The notes beneath the pieces are model-generated. The model ran no database searches. It saw only the letters and a list, made by a program, of their open reading frames with translations, and had not been told where the DNA came from. Shown here in pieces: positions 33,101-44,606 of a DNA stretch of 64,000 nucleotides (its first letter is position 1; the number at the start of each line of letters is the position of its first letter). Where the stretch lies: assembly GCA_048772705.1 (NCBI GenBank), contig JBLWGC010000213.1:62001-126000 (forward strand). Direction: 5' to 3'. Both the position numbers and the translations under genes were made by a program. The DNA is from Leidyana gryllorum EB-2025a. Taxonomy: Eukaryota; Apicomplexa.

Positions 33101-36100
33101 ACAAAAGTCTCCTGGAGAAGTGGCTGCTGATCAATTGCGGATCCATCTGATGCAGTGCGCCTCCCCTCTCGCCTGTCTCGACCAAATGAAGTTTTCGTTG
33201 GACGGGACTATATATGACCCCGTTGAGCTGATTGTGCGAGACAATCGATGTGTGTTGGGGTTCGGATACCTCGGGTGCACAACAAGTGCCATTTGCGGCG
33301 GAAGGGGCCCGCTTTTCAACACTTTGGTCAAACAAGCCTCCAGCAGTTGGTCCAATCTGACCCCCGAGCAGAGATCTGTTATGGCGTCAGATACCGCCGC
33401 CATGGAAGCATTGGTCAGCAGTTTGACGAGCGGTGTGGTGCGTGTCGCAAGCGGAGCAACGGGGGGCCAACCCGACTGGGTTCCGCAAGTTCTGAGTTGG
33501 CAGCTGTACCGTGATGCTGTTACGCTGCAGGAAGTTACGCCCACTGTGTACAGAAACCCTTCTCAGTTCAGCGACTTCTGCTGGGCTCGAGATTGGATGG
33601 AGGGAACACTGAGCCAATACCGTATGGCGCCCAACAGTCCCTTCTTCAAGAAAGATTTCTTCGTTGAGCTCCCTGAAAGCACAGGAAACGCCAAGTTTTG
33701 GCCTCATGTAATGCGTTTGATGATATATGAAGACAACAAAATCAGTGACGCACAGGTCGCGCTACGAAATCAGATGACTCCGACTGTATATACAATCCGA
33801 GACAGTACCGGAGGCGCTTCCAGTGGAGGTTTGATCAACATTGGAGGCGGAGGCGGTTCCGGGACTCCTGTTGCATCTGCTTCTGCTGGACAGCATTTGA
33901 TCGCGGTGGGGACCAGTGGACGGCTGCGAGGCGGGAACCCATCTCTGATGCCCCGCGTCCTCGGAGTAGTGACAGCGTCGGCTTCGAGTTCGGTTGGGGA
34001 AATGTTCCGATTCACCGGCTACCAGGAGCCGTCGGCAGATGTCGACCTCGTGGCCGCCAGCTGCACGGAGGGTGTGAGAGCTCTCTTTTCAGCGGGTGTT
34101 CTTCGACAGGCTGCGGGGGGTTTCGACAACTTGCTGCCGGGAGGAGGTGATGACGGAGGGTCTATGGTGGAGGGCAGTTCTGCTCACGGGCCCCGCCCGG
34201 GGCAGCGGAATGCAGCCAATCAGAGAGCTCTGCCACTGTTGTGGATTCGGCCGAGTGAAGACTCTTTCGGTCTCGTCCGCATGCGACGATTTCAGTCGCT
34301 GTCGATGTGGATACAGCAAATGCTGAACGACACTGATCCGGTCAGCCAGTTGGAGGCTGTGGAGGCCGTGGGGGCGTGTGGAGACTACACGCACTCGTTG
34401 GTGGCATTGAGAATCCTGGTGAAGCGTCCTCGAGTGCACCCCTATATACGCGGAATGGCGGCAGCGGCTCTGAGTCGACTGAGTCGGAAGGATTTCAGTA
34501 CGAGCGCCGAAGCGGGTCGGATTCTGATAGAGGAAGTGTTGGAGAACATGAAGTACCCCGCTGGATCTTTGACGGCTGTGGCCAAGGAGGCCGCAAAAGA
34601 GGGGAATAAAGCGAATAAAGAGACAGCGGGAACCTCACAACAGCTTCTGGCACTCTTCGCATCACAATTTGGTCCGGGGAACGGACAGGAATGGATGCCT
34701 CCGTTGTATTCGAGTCATTGTATGCAGTTCCTGCAATATGTGTATCACGCCATATCTCGGATACGCGATCAGAATGAAGAGACTCCCGAGAACATTTACG
34801 CTCTGATGCGAGACTGCCTCGAGAGTCTGCCGTCTCCGGTGGATCTTCGTGTGGATCTGAGCAACTTTCGCCGAAGTGAAGGCAGCGACAATTTGGAGCT
34901 CACTCCTTTGAGTTGCGACCACACACTCTCCATTGGACACTTTATTTGTTCGGTGGTCTACGAGATATGCAACATGTCGATACCGTCAGTCCCCAATGTT
35001 GACGCAATTTTTTCTATTGAGAGCGGACCCGAGTATGTCCAGTCAGATGCCGAGTCGACCAAGTTGTGGAGTTTCAAGTGGATGAATGAGTCCGCCCAGT
35101 CACTCTTCCTATCGATCTGGAGATGGGTCAGAATGGAGCAGAAGTTCGTGAACGGTCTGCAACTGGTGACTCGGGCTTTCTTGAGACTCATCGGTCAGAA
35201 ACCGGGCTATGCTCTGTTAACTCGCTACCACTGTATTCAAGACACTCAGTTACCCTTTGACCCTCTTCGGCTCTTCGTTCCGTTGCGTGTGATCCTACCG
35301 GGCACCCTCGCGACTGCTGGACTTCTGCCTGTGGCGAGGCCAGAAGACAGCGCCTTCATTTATCTGCACAAGTTTGTGTTGGCGGCTACTGGACTTTTGG
35401 AGAACCCGTCTCTCATCACCAGCAGAGTCGATCAAGACGGCCCCGGTATCCCGTCCGAGTTTTGGACGGAATTGGTGAGGGCAGTGGCCTACGCGAGCCA
35501 TTGTCTGAATTACGTTGACACACTCGTCATGGGCGAAGCCCTGCGTGCGACCTTCACGCTTATATTGCAGGGCAGACTATTGCCTCCACCATATCTGCTG
35601 ACTCGGTCGGTGAGAGAGATTGTGGAGACGGCAGCTCCCCCCGTACCCGACTGGATTTTCATGGTGGACCAGCTGTACCCCATTCCCGAAACTGAAACTC
35701 AAAGTCCATTGTCCTCTCAGTGGATCGATGACTTCAGCCGTCAACAGATGCTGATGCGGAGTGGTACGGCGGTCTACGCGGCAGTTCGGCTCCTATCTCA
35801 ACTGGAATCTCTTTTGCCCTTCGGTGATATGGCGGATTTTGTCAGCGGTGCCTGGACGATATTCCATCAGTGTTTGGAGTCGGCAACACGTCTGAGCCCG
35901 TTGGCACTAATGCCGTTCTGCCTCACTGCTCCCCTCTCCCACGCACCCCTGCTGAATCCTGCTATGACTCCAGGAGGGCACGGGTTCGGCTCGGTGATGG
36001 GACAGTGTGGTGGTGCCGATGGCGGGTCTCAACCTCCGGCTGCCGAGGGAGGCAGGAAACAAAGAAGGGAACGGGGGACCGAGAAGTCTATCCAGAAGCG

Positions 36101-37834
36101 CAAAGGGAAGAAAGAGAGCCGCGGTGCCGGCGCAGCCGCACCAAGTGGGCCTCCGAAGATTGTGGTCCCCCGTCTTCCCGATGACACAGAACCCTTGACC
36201 ACCACAGAAGTCGAACCGACTGAGGTTCAAACGAGTCTCAGTGGTGTGAGCAGCTTGATGGCGGGCCCCAGCCACCAAAGTCGTCAGGAACCCGATCGAG
36301 GGCTCTTGGACGCTATGCTCCAAAACGAATGGGCCAGCGATGATGAGGGCGCTGGTGGGAACGCAGTGGACGAGAATTGGGCATTGGAGTTCGGCTTTGG
36401 CCAAGGCTTGATGCTCAACGAAACTGATGCGGCATATCAGTTGCCCCCGCCAACAGCCTCGTCATCGTCTCTGATGGCCGACAGTGATGTCCAACTCGAA
36501 CAGCCCACACCCACTGACTTACATCTTGAGGTCAATGATATGGCAGAGCCTCCTCCCCCCGCCGCTTCCTTCACCATGGACGAGGAACACGCAAGCGCAA
36601 TGCCGGACGCAGCAGAGGCCGCCTACATGATGCAAGACGATCCGCCAATGCCCCCGCCGCCCCCACCTCAACAGCCCAGCCACCCCGGCATCATCGTACC
36701 TGGCGTCACTAACGCAGACGAAAGCAGCTCGTTCCCCATCAGCGGCACTGATGATCAGTCTGCCTCCCGGTCTCACAAGAAACACAAGAAGAAGAAGACT
36801 AAACGCTCCAAAGAAGCCGCAGCGGCACAAAACGCAGCCGCGGCCGGCGGCCCCTTCGCTCATGGCATACCATTGATCGTATCTCCTGTAATCATGACCT
36901 TCGAGCTGGCTTACAGGTATCTACACACCTTGGCTGCGAGCACCGTATCCACTGCCCTCATCCACGTGTGGTCGGTACGGGAAGTCATCCGCTTCCTGTT
37001 CGGGGATGGGGTTCCGAAACCTGTTGCCATATGCTCGACCTTCCTGGATGCCTGGAGAGCCCAGGCGGTGCAGCTCGAGATGGAAGCAGAATTCAAGGCT
37101 CTGGAGGCCTATATTGCGAGTGATCTGCTCTGTCTCTGGCCGGTCACCCACCAGAGATCACGGAGTGCCGCGAAACTGTGAGTTATGAACCTTTCTTCTC
37201 AATATCCTCCCCATCCGCAGCGTACAACGTGCCAACAGAGCTGGATTGCCGGCCAAACAGATACCGGCATACGAACGATCATTCGTCAATGTCTGGAATC
37301 TCTCACAGAAACCACAGTCCTGGCCACTGCCGCTGCAAATTAACTGGAGGTCGCTCGCTCTGAGACTCACCATGTGTCTCGTGGAACACCCATCAGGACA
37401 TTGGTTCATTCTACCAGTCGACGCCACAACCACTCCAAACTACTAGTAAGTCAATAGAGAAACGACTGGTCCCTGCAACTGCGCGCGCGACTCGTAGCAA
37501 GGTCATTGAGCATCCTATGTGGCTGAACAAGTGCATTGAGCAATTGAAAAATCGTGACTATAGGTAAGTGAGAAGGTGCAATGGTCATTGATAATTGATG
37601 TTTACTCTTCACCAGCAACTTCGACCAATGGAAAAGCGATCTCTTCCGGATATTCCGAAATTGCAGGACTTACAATCTTCCAACAAGCGGTGTAATAGCG
37701 GTAAGGACTAGCTGACGATGGCAACGCATAATTTCTCTCTCTTCAAGGATTGTGATATCCTTCAAAGCCTCGCATATCAGCTTCTGCACTTTGCGGAACG
37801 TCTTCTCATGCCATATGATACCGCACAGCAGTAG
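30135..37834 (+). CDS. TAF2-like TFIID subunit with C-terminal bromodomain
   Basis: Predicted general transcription factor subunit, 2470 residues. Exons 30135-30605, 30655-32721, 32766-37177, 37221-37445, 37498-37563, 37616-37700 and 37748-37834. TAF2 features: the N-terminal beta region (AFHAPHTAVCTIDSIRVNG), an aminopeptidase-like helical part (VRFAKLSIVEAILALWFGN), and the strand LPLLWIRPSEDSFGLVRM followed by a HEAT-like region (MLNDTDPVSQLEAVEAVG), matching the PLLWIR segment of TAF2. Long acidic and proline-rich inserts and a Lys-rich patch (HKKHKKKKTKRSK) follow. The last five exons form a bromodomain: HWFILPVDATT, YYKVIEHPMWL, YSNFDQWKSD, FRNCRTYNLP (with the conserved acetyl-lysine-binding Asn) and a final helix. 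Animal and yeast TAF2 lack a bromodomain. The start codon is the least certain part. Confidence 0.85.
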
Positions 37835-38120
37835 ACGAGGATGATGAGCACGGGGGGAGAGACCTGAAAGGTCCAACATTGCATGGCTTGCTCCTCTGGG
37901 AAGGCTGCTTCGTTCGTCTCGCCAATACACACAGATAATCAGGCCGAGGAGAGCCGTCCTCAACAGTATGGGAGTCCGCTTGTGTCGGGGAGCCGGGCAG
38001 GGAGCCAATGCGCCTGTGGAGTGGAATACCGACCTGTCGCCATCATTTGAGGAGCGCCGTCAAGTCAGCAGCACTATGTATCAATACCCTTCATCTTGCG
38101 TGATGTCTCTTTTCACTCCT

Positions 38121-41100
38121 TCATGGCCGAGGCAGCACCAAATTGTGGCAGGGCCGCAAGTTGGAGAATGGGCCATCGACTATCAGCTCGTGGGCCTTAA
38201 AGTGGTTCAGCAGATTGTTCCAGATCCGGTTCTGGAAGCGATAGTGTTGCTTAGCCAATACTTTGGCATTCCCACAAATCACCAAACCATACTTAGCCCG
38301 CGTCAGCGCCACATTCAATCGGCGAGGGTCTTGCAAGAAACCGATACCTGAACAAGTGAACAGAGATAATCTTCGACGACGAGTCCAAAATAATCAAACG
38401 TACCCAAGTTTTGATTGGAACGAACGCAAGAAAGGAGTATAAAGTCTTTCTCTCGGCCTTGGAAAGCATCTACACTTGCCACCTCAGTATCAGCATACAA
38501 CGAGTTGGTCAACGTGGTCTGGCGAGTGAAGAGAGAGGAGATGTACGCTCTCTGGCCGTCGTATGGTGTGATAACACCGATCTGGCTCGCCTTGAGTCCA
38601 CTCTTGATCAAGTAGGTGATCAACTTCTCAATGTGAGCTGCCTCTGTGCGGTTAAGATACGAGGTACCACTGGCTGAAATCTCCTCGTGGCCAGTGCAGT
38701 TGTAGAAAAACATCGGCTTATCCTGTTGTGAGTGGAAGTGTCAAAGTCGCTGTCAAGAAAGAAAGATCCACCTACCGGATTGGGCCATGGGAAGTCTAAA
38801 TTTTCATACACACGCTCTTTGAGCGTGACCCCATTCTGAAGAGCGCCATCATAGAAACTCTGTGAGGGGAACTCGGAAAGGCACGGGTGCATACGATACT
38901 GAACCTCTAAGCGCATGGGTCTGTTTCCCAATTGGATAAGGCGCTCGAATAGGGATTGGGACAAACCCGCTTTGGCTGCCTTCTTGCACATGATAACTGG
39001 TCCGAGCTGACAATGATCTCCGACCAAAGTTATCTGTTTAGCTCCTGAGACAATGGGGATGAGGCACTCTGGCTCAGTCGCCTGTGTGGCCTCATCAAGA
39101 AGTACATGCTTGAATCGGAAGTTCTGGAGGCGTTGATCGCCAGCTCCAACGCAAGTGGTGCAGATGACGTCAGCGTTGCTCAACAGTTCGGACTCTGCAA
39201 TGCTGCGTAGACTTTTCAGACGTCGTTCGTCAGCTTGAGATAACTCGCCAATCTCCTCCTGTGGACGGTGATGTCAGAGGTGATCAAGGTGACTGAGTAC
39301 TTACCTTCAGTTTCAGGAGCATATGCAATTCCGCAAAGTGGCGATCACCAGCGGCATCGAATTGTAGCAATTGCTTATGAAGAGACAGAAACTCCACTGG
39401 GCTGCTAATTCCTTCTCGGGACTTAGCGCACAGACGAACAACTTTGAGACCAGTTTGATGAATCTTCTCGGCCAGCTGATCAACAGCGACGTTGGATGGG
39501 GCCACCACCAATACTTTTGAGATGTTGCCACCATGAGAATTCTTGCTGCCGCGACCAGCTTTGGTCCGACCGTCTCTCCGTGTGTCATAGAAGTTGTCTG
39601 TGGATTCATTGTTGTTCTGTGGAGCATGTTGCTTGTTAATTTGGACCAAGTGATAGACGATGGTGGCCGACGTGACTGTCTTTCCCGTGCCGGGCGGTCC
39701 TTGAATCAGGCACAAAGGTGACTGCAGTGCTTTTCGCACAGCCGAAATTTGGCTGCAATACAAATGTGACAAGCTTTGAATGACCAATGGTCGCAACATA
39801 CCTGTGATTCAATTGAGCCAGGTTTGGAGCCGAGAAGGACTTGGGCATGAAGGATTTGAACAAATGCTCATCAACATCATGTCCGAGAAGCTTGTGGTAT
39901 AGGTAAGACGACAAGGAGTTGTCACTCTGGGCCAACTGGACCATTGCCTTCTGCATTCGATCGAAGGAAGTGGCTTTCCAGACAAACTCAACAGTGAAGC
40001 CGGCGCACAAGTGCTCATCCCAGGGTCCAGTTTGTGATGCTGGCAGACGCAATTCCAAGCAAACCTCTTCTGTCTGAGTCAGCCTGACCACCTGACCTGT
40101 TGCCTCCCACACGAACTTGGACCCGTCAGAGTTGAACCGCACGTCATACTGATACTTCAACCTCAACTCATCTCCAACGACAACTCGACTCTCATTGTCT
40201 TCCTTGGCGAAAACAAAGTACGCTAATCGCTTCTTGTTCAACCCGATATCCCATCGAACCAGCACAGACTCTTGTCGTTGAGATTCCTTGACCTTTTTGT
40301 CATACTCAGCTTCAATTTTCACAAGGGGCGCGAAGATGTTTTGATATTGATACGCATCCTCGTAACGGAGTGCCACTGGAGTTAAATCCGCGTCCACTCC
40401 GGGCCGATCAATGTCATCCATAGTGGCGGATGGATTGGTCTTCCATATTTCCTCGATCTTGTTGATTTGTTGAGCTGTGCATTGGCGCGCACCCTTGACG
40501 TAGTCCTCACCCGGTACAGAAACCAGCCAGTTGACCAGGGACCTGTTCTCAATTAGGGGTTGCCAATCCCCCAGATCGAAGTCGCTGTCCCGTAGCGCAT
40601 TGTTATTCAGACAAGGCTCTCGACAAAGTAGAACTACAACGCCTTCACGAGCTGCGGGAATGTAACCGAGCAGGAATATGTTCTTGCTACCACAGTTGTA
40701 GCACTCCAAAGTGGTCTCGCCCAATGCACCCTCCTGGTGAAGTATGACTTCCTTATGCTTCGATCGTACTAGATGATTCACAATGTGACTACCACTAGTC
40801 GCAATCTGCAAGTGAAATATCATTGGACAGCATTCCACGCTATTCGTCACTCCGCTGTAGCAGATGTAGACAGAATCCTCACCTGAGCGTTGCAAAACCA
40901 GCGTTGGCATTTAGGAACATTGCATCGAACCACAAATGAGGGATGCGATATTCCACAGTAAGAGCAAGCGTGTGCCGGGAGATTCGCCCAATCAATGGGT
41001 ACTATTGCACCTCCAGACTCTTCGTCAGGCTGCACAGGAGGAGGTAAATCAGTGGTAGGAGCCTCCTCAAAGCTCGCCTGCAGAGCAGGATGGTGAGTAG

Positions 41101-41219
41101 ACCCTCCGAATGCCCGGTCATTCGCCACCATCTGCGCAAGTAACCTATTGCGCACGCGCGTGGTGCCTGCTTACCTTGTTGGTATCACCAGGTGCCCCAC
41201 CAGTCTGGGAGGTCGCCAT
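38121..41219 (-). CDS. UPF1: UPF1 RNA helicase (nonsense-mediated decay)
   Basis: ATP-dependent SF1 helicase that drives nonsense-mediated mRNA decay in the cytoplasm. Exons, read 5' to 3': 41219-41175, 41131-40883, 40805-39802, 39752-39305, 39258-38776, 38722-38404 and 38347-38121; 924 residues. Domains in order: Cys/His-rich zinc-binding CH domain from about residue 60 ([18 protein letters not shown], then [17 protein letters not shown]), the 1B stalk region, Walker [29 protein letters not shown], the Walker B variant [30 protein letters not shown] and [10 protein letters not shown]. Length is near the core UPF1 length without long animal-type extensions. The first exon is only 15 codons; its placement rests on an ATG and a good GTAAGC donor. 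It shares a 34-bp promoter gap with the next gene and converges on the TAF2 gene. Confidence 0.95.
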
Positions 41220-41253
41220 CTTGGGGTCGAAATTTTTGCCACCACAGCTCCTA
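41220..41253. promoter_or_regulatory. 34-bp divergent gap between UPF1 and next gene
   Basis: The ATG of UPF1 (minus strand, 41219) and the ATG of the acidic protein gene (41254) are separated by 34 bp. Any shared promoter must lie here or inside the two coding regions. No TATA-like motif was seen. Confidence 0.6.
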
Positions 41254-42143
41254 ATGCAGGTCGACCTGGAGGAGGTCTTCAATGGTGCTGCCAAGGCAGC
41301 AAAGAAAGTGAGTTCGTTAAGAACGTGCGGATGATTGTGCACACACGCAGATTTTCTCCAAGCGAGGGTCTAAGCACTCGGGTGCTGTAGGTGCTTTATA
41401 CGAGTCTTTGGCGGCTTTAGACTTAATTTCGACGCCCAGCCAGCCTCCCAAACCTGGTGCTAGCGCAGCAAAGGTTGAATATCATGGCATGGTTTTGGCC
41501 GAGCGTCAGTTGGACCAGCGGTTGGCTGGGGTAGCACAACGAAAACGATATATTATCGAATTACAGGACGCAGATCCCTCTAATCTGATTGCAGAAGATG
41601 TTATCAAAGAGGTGAGTGGGGGAAAGCCGTAGTCCCTTGACGATGTCTACACCATAGACTGAACAAGTGTCCAAACGTCTACGTCGACTAGCAAAAGCGG
41701 CTAAAAGAGGTTTGAGCGAGGGTGGACTGTTGCAGTTGGAGCCAGAGGCCGAGGAGGTGGAGAAACAGAGCCCCGCGGAGAGTAGCGAGCGGCCGCAGTC
41801 CGATGAGGAGTCGGAGGCAGCAGGGTTGGGGAAAGACGGAAAGGGTATGAATTTCGCTAAGGACGACGAGAGCGAAGAGGATGATGAGATTGAGCGGGAA
41901 TTGAAAGCAGCGCTTGACGAGTTAGCGCCTGAAGATGGCGAAGACGGCGAGGACGATGCTAGCGAGGAGGAAAGTGAGGACGACGAGGATGAGGGTGGGG
42001 AGAAAGACGAGTTGAATGGTACATTCACAGAGGCGGAGTTTGCTGCGCTGTACGGCGATGTGAATCTGAGCGAGTTGGATGATTCAGATAGTGAAGACGA
42101 GAAGGCGTTCTTTGGAATTACGGCGGGGGCCGCTTCACAATGA
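41254..42143 (+). CDS. Acidic-tailed, Lys/Arg-rich hypothetical protein
   Basis: Unknown function, 266 residues. Exons 41254-41307, 41351-41611 and 41658-42143 join in phase 0 each time. The N-terminal third has an Ala/Lys helix (NGAAKAAKK) and IFSKRGSKHSGAVGALYESL, the middle has a basic stretch (SKRLRRLAKAAKRG), and the last 110 residues are extremely acidic with Glu/Asp runs before a short tail (FFGITAGAASQ). The basic-then-acidic layout is common in nucleolar ribosome-assembly factors, but I could not assign a family, so a nucleolar role is only inference. It is followed 16 bp later by a secreted protease gene with a separate start. Confidence 0.75.
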
Positions 42144-42159
42144 GAAAACTGCACACACC

Positions 42160-44538
42160 ATGCTGTGGTGGCGGTTCTTACTGGTTCCAGTGGCCCTTTC
42201 CAGGGCAGCGGCTTCGATGAAATGGTCTTCTTCTCGCATTCTGCTTCAGTTCAACGGGACGTGCTTGGAGGAGTCCGGGAAAGTGCACATACTCAACACG
42301 GATTTGCGCCAATTGAGTGGAGCGGACGAGGACAGGATCCTCGACCACGGTATAGACGAAGATCTGAGGAAAGGAGGACTCCCAGTTGCTATTACGCGCA
42401 AGGTGTTGACTGCATTACACGCTAGAGCGGCTGAGCAGCTGGCCAGGCCAACAAGTTTCCGTCGGCGTCTCGAGGCCCGTTACGGTCTCCAGCCGTTCGA
42501 GCAGAGGCTACGGGCGACGCGGAACCTAATGACTCCGGGTACTATGAACGCCGAGAACTTGTACCTCACAGGGAGCTCTTCACGTCAGCAGGATTCTATT
42601 CTTGGTTTCTCGTATTTGCCTCACATGGACATAATGATGATTGAGAACCCTTTCCTATCTATGGACGAAATAATGACTATGGCTCGTGCCTTGCCGTGTG
42701 TTGTCTTGGGCCCGCGGCCAGACAGGTTGTGGGACGATCCGTCAGTGCCGACCCCCAGTCAACGTCGACAACTTAACGTGGAACCAGCGCTTCCTGAAAA
42801 GAATGAGTGTCCGGTGGACGTGTCACCCCTTCAAGAGATATTGAGCGCCAAAAACCCCTCGCCGAACCGAGAGGCCTCGAGTGGCAGCGCACAGCTGCTC
42901 GATTCGGTCGCGACCATTTCCCAGGAAGGGCCGGGGAACACCCAAATTCATTACACTATTGTTCTTCCTGACGACCCTTTGCTTTCTAAAGAATGGCATC
43001 TCTTTGGCCAATCACAGAACGTGACGTATGGCGCGAATGTTGTAGATTTCTGGGCACTTTTGGCTATGTCCTATGGCAACCATGACCAGAAGGGTGAGAT
43101 CCCATCTCGGCTAATCAATCGACTGTTTGCCGCATCCTACAGAGAAACAGATCCCGTGGAAAGAGGTTACGGGTGTGAAAGTACCGCCTCCAGTTGTGGC
43201 GGTCATTGACGCTGGATGTTCACGGAACGACGATCTCGTAAATAGGCTATGGCGGAATCCACGACTTCCAGCGTGTCAGTAAGTCATCATCCACTCCAAC
43301 GATCTCTTCCCAAAAACGGCGTCCCGTAGGCAGAGCGGTGTGTTTGGACTCAAGGGAGGAGACGATATGGGAGACTGTGTAGGATACGTGAGTTGTGAAG
43401 GAGGGTTTCAATCTATATTATGCCACTTGTCGCCTCTCAGGACTTTGGCAACAACAAGTCTGATCCCACCGTTGGCGGCAATACTCATGGGACAGAGACA
43501 ATGGGACTTGCCGTCGCCCAGTCGAACAACGGCAAAGGTTAGTTTGAATGGAGCACTTTGCCTCTCGCATTTCTCGCCTTTTCAGGCATAACTTCGGTTT
43601 GCCCGATTTGCCAAGGCATGTGTGTCAAGGTATGGGTGGACAGAGCGAACGGAGCTGGAGGCCTGTCAACGTCGGCCATCATTCGAGCACTCAATTACGT
43701 CGTGGAATGGAGAACTCGAATTCCGATTCGAGTCTCGAATCACAGCTACGGAGGTTTCGGGTGAGACACAGACACACCCACACACACACACACACACAGA
43801 AACAGAAACACGGAGACACAGAGACACCTACCCCGTGTGAATTGTGGAAACTGTGCGTTCTTCTCCCAGATATGACCCAATTGAGTACCAATCGTTTCGA
43901 AAGCTGACCCAAAACCTCAACGGTCACGATCACCTGGCGGTGGTTGCTGCTGGTAACAGCGGGTGTGATCTGGACTGTAATGGGGCTTGTCAAGCCAAAT
44001 GTCCATCGTAAGTATCACTTGAGATTGCAAGTTGAAGATGTGGAAATGGTACACTGCAGGTCTCAACCGTTCACCCCGGCTGGGTATGAACTCGAGAATA
44101 TGCTGACGGTTGGATCGAATAACTGGAATGGCAAAGCGTCGACATTCAGCAATTATGGCTCAAAGACTGTACACGTCTTTGCTCCTGGGACGATGATTCG
44201 GTCCATTGATGCGGGTAAGAGGGGTATTGATAGCGATTACTACTCTGTGGTGGTTGATTCAGAGAACACGCCAACGGGGAAGACTGTGAGCGGTACTTCT
44301 TTTGCGTCGCCAATAACAGCGGGAATCGCGGCGTTCACGCTCGCCTTGGTGCCGCAAGCTGAGGCGCCACGCTACAAGAAGATCTTGATCGAGACGTCCA
44401 GGAAGACTCCTGCTCTGGCAGGTAAGGGGCGACGTAAAAGGGCGTTTGTGAAGAGAGGTTGTCATAGGTAAATCGGTCTCTGGCGGGATCATCGATGCTG
44501 CGAGGGCGTTCATTCAGTTGGTCAAGGAGTACTCGTAG
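42160..44538 (+). CDS. Secreted subtilisin-like serine protease, catalytic triad intact
   Basis: Predicted S8 (subtilisin) protease, 656 residues. Exons 42160-43093, 43143-43278, 43330-43387, 43441-43537, 43586-43760, 43870-44007, 44060-44421 and 44468-44538. An N-terminal signal peptide is likely (MLWWRFLLVPVALSRAAAS). A pro-region of about 300 residues precedes the catalytic domain. Visible catalytic residues: Asp334 in VVAVIDAG, His392 in NTHGTETMG, oxyanion Asn496 in VAAGNSG and Ser593 in SGTSFASP. Cysteines around CPICQGMC and CDLDCNGACQAKC suggest disulfides. The protein probably acts in the secretory route or outside the cell; substrates are unknown. A (CA)n tract lies in the intron before exon 6. 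The next gene is a tandem relative that has lost these residues. Confidence 0.9.
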
Positions 44539-44606
44539 GACCACAAAAGAGAATACCCAGTCGTTCACTTAGACCTCCGACAACCCGAAGAGGAAAACCA
44601 CACACA

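Noticed and set aside
37670-38008. Minus-strand ORF between TAF2 and UPF1
   Set aside because: Largely antisense to the final TAF2 bromodomain exons; no start or splice support as a gene.
41561-42154. Minus-strand Ser-rich ORF of 197 codons
   Set aside because: Antisense of the Glu/Asp-rich tail of the acidic protein (GAG/GAC read as Ser/Leu/Val codons on the other strand); no splice or start support.
42079-42159. Earlier in-frame start for the first subtilisin
   Set aside because: It would lie inside the upstream acidic gene and hide the clear signal peptide that begins at 42160.
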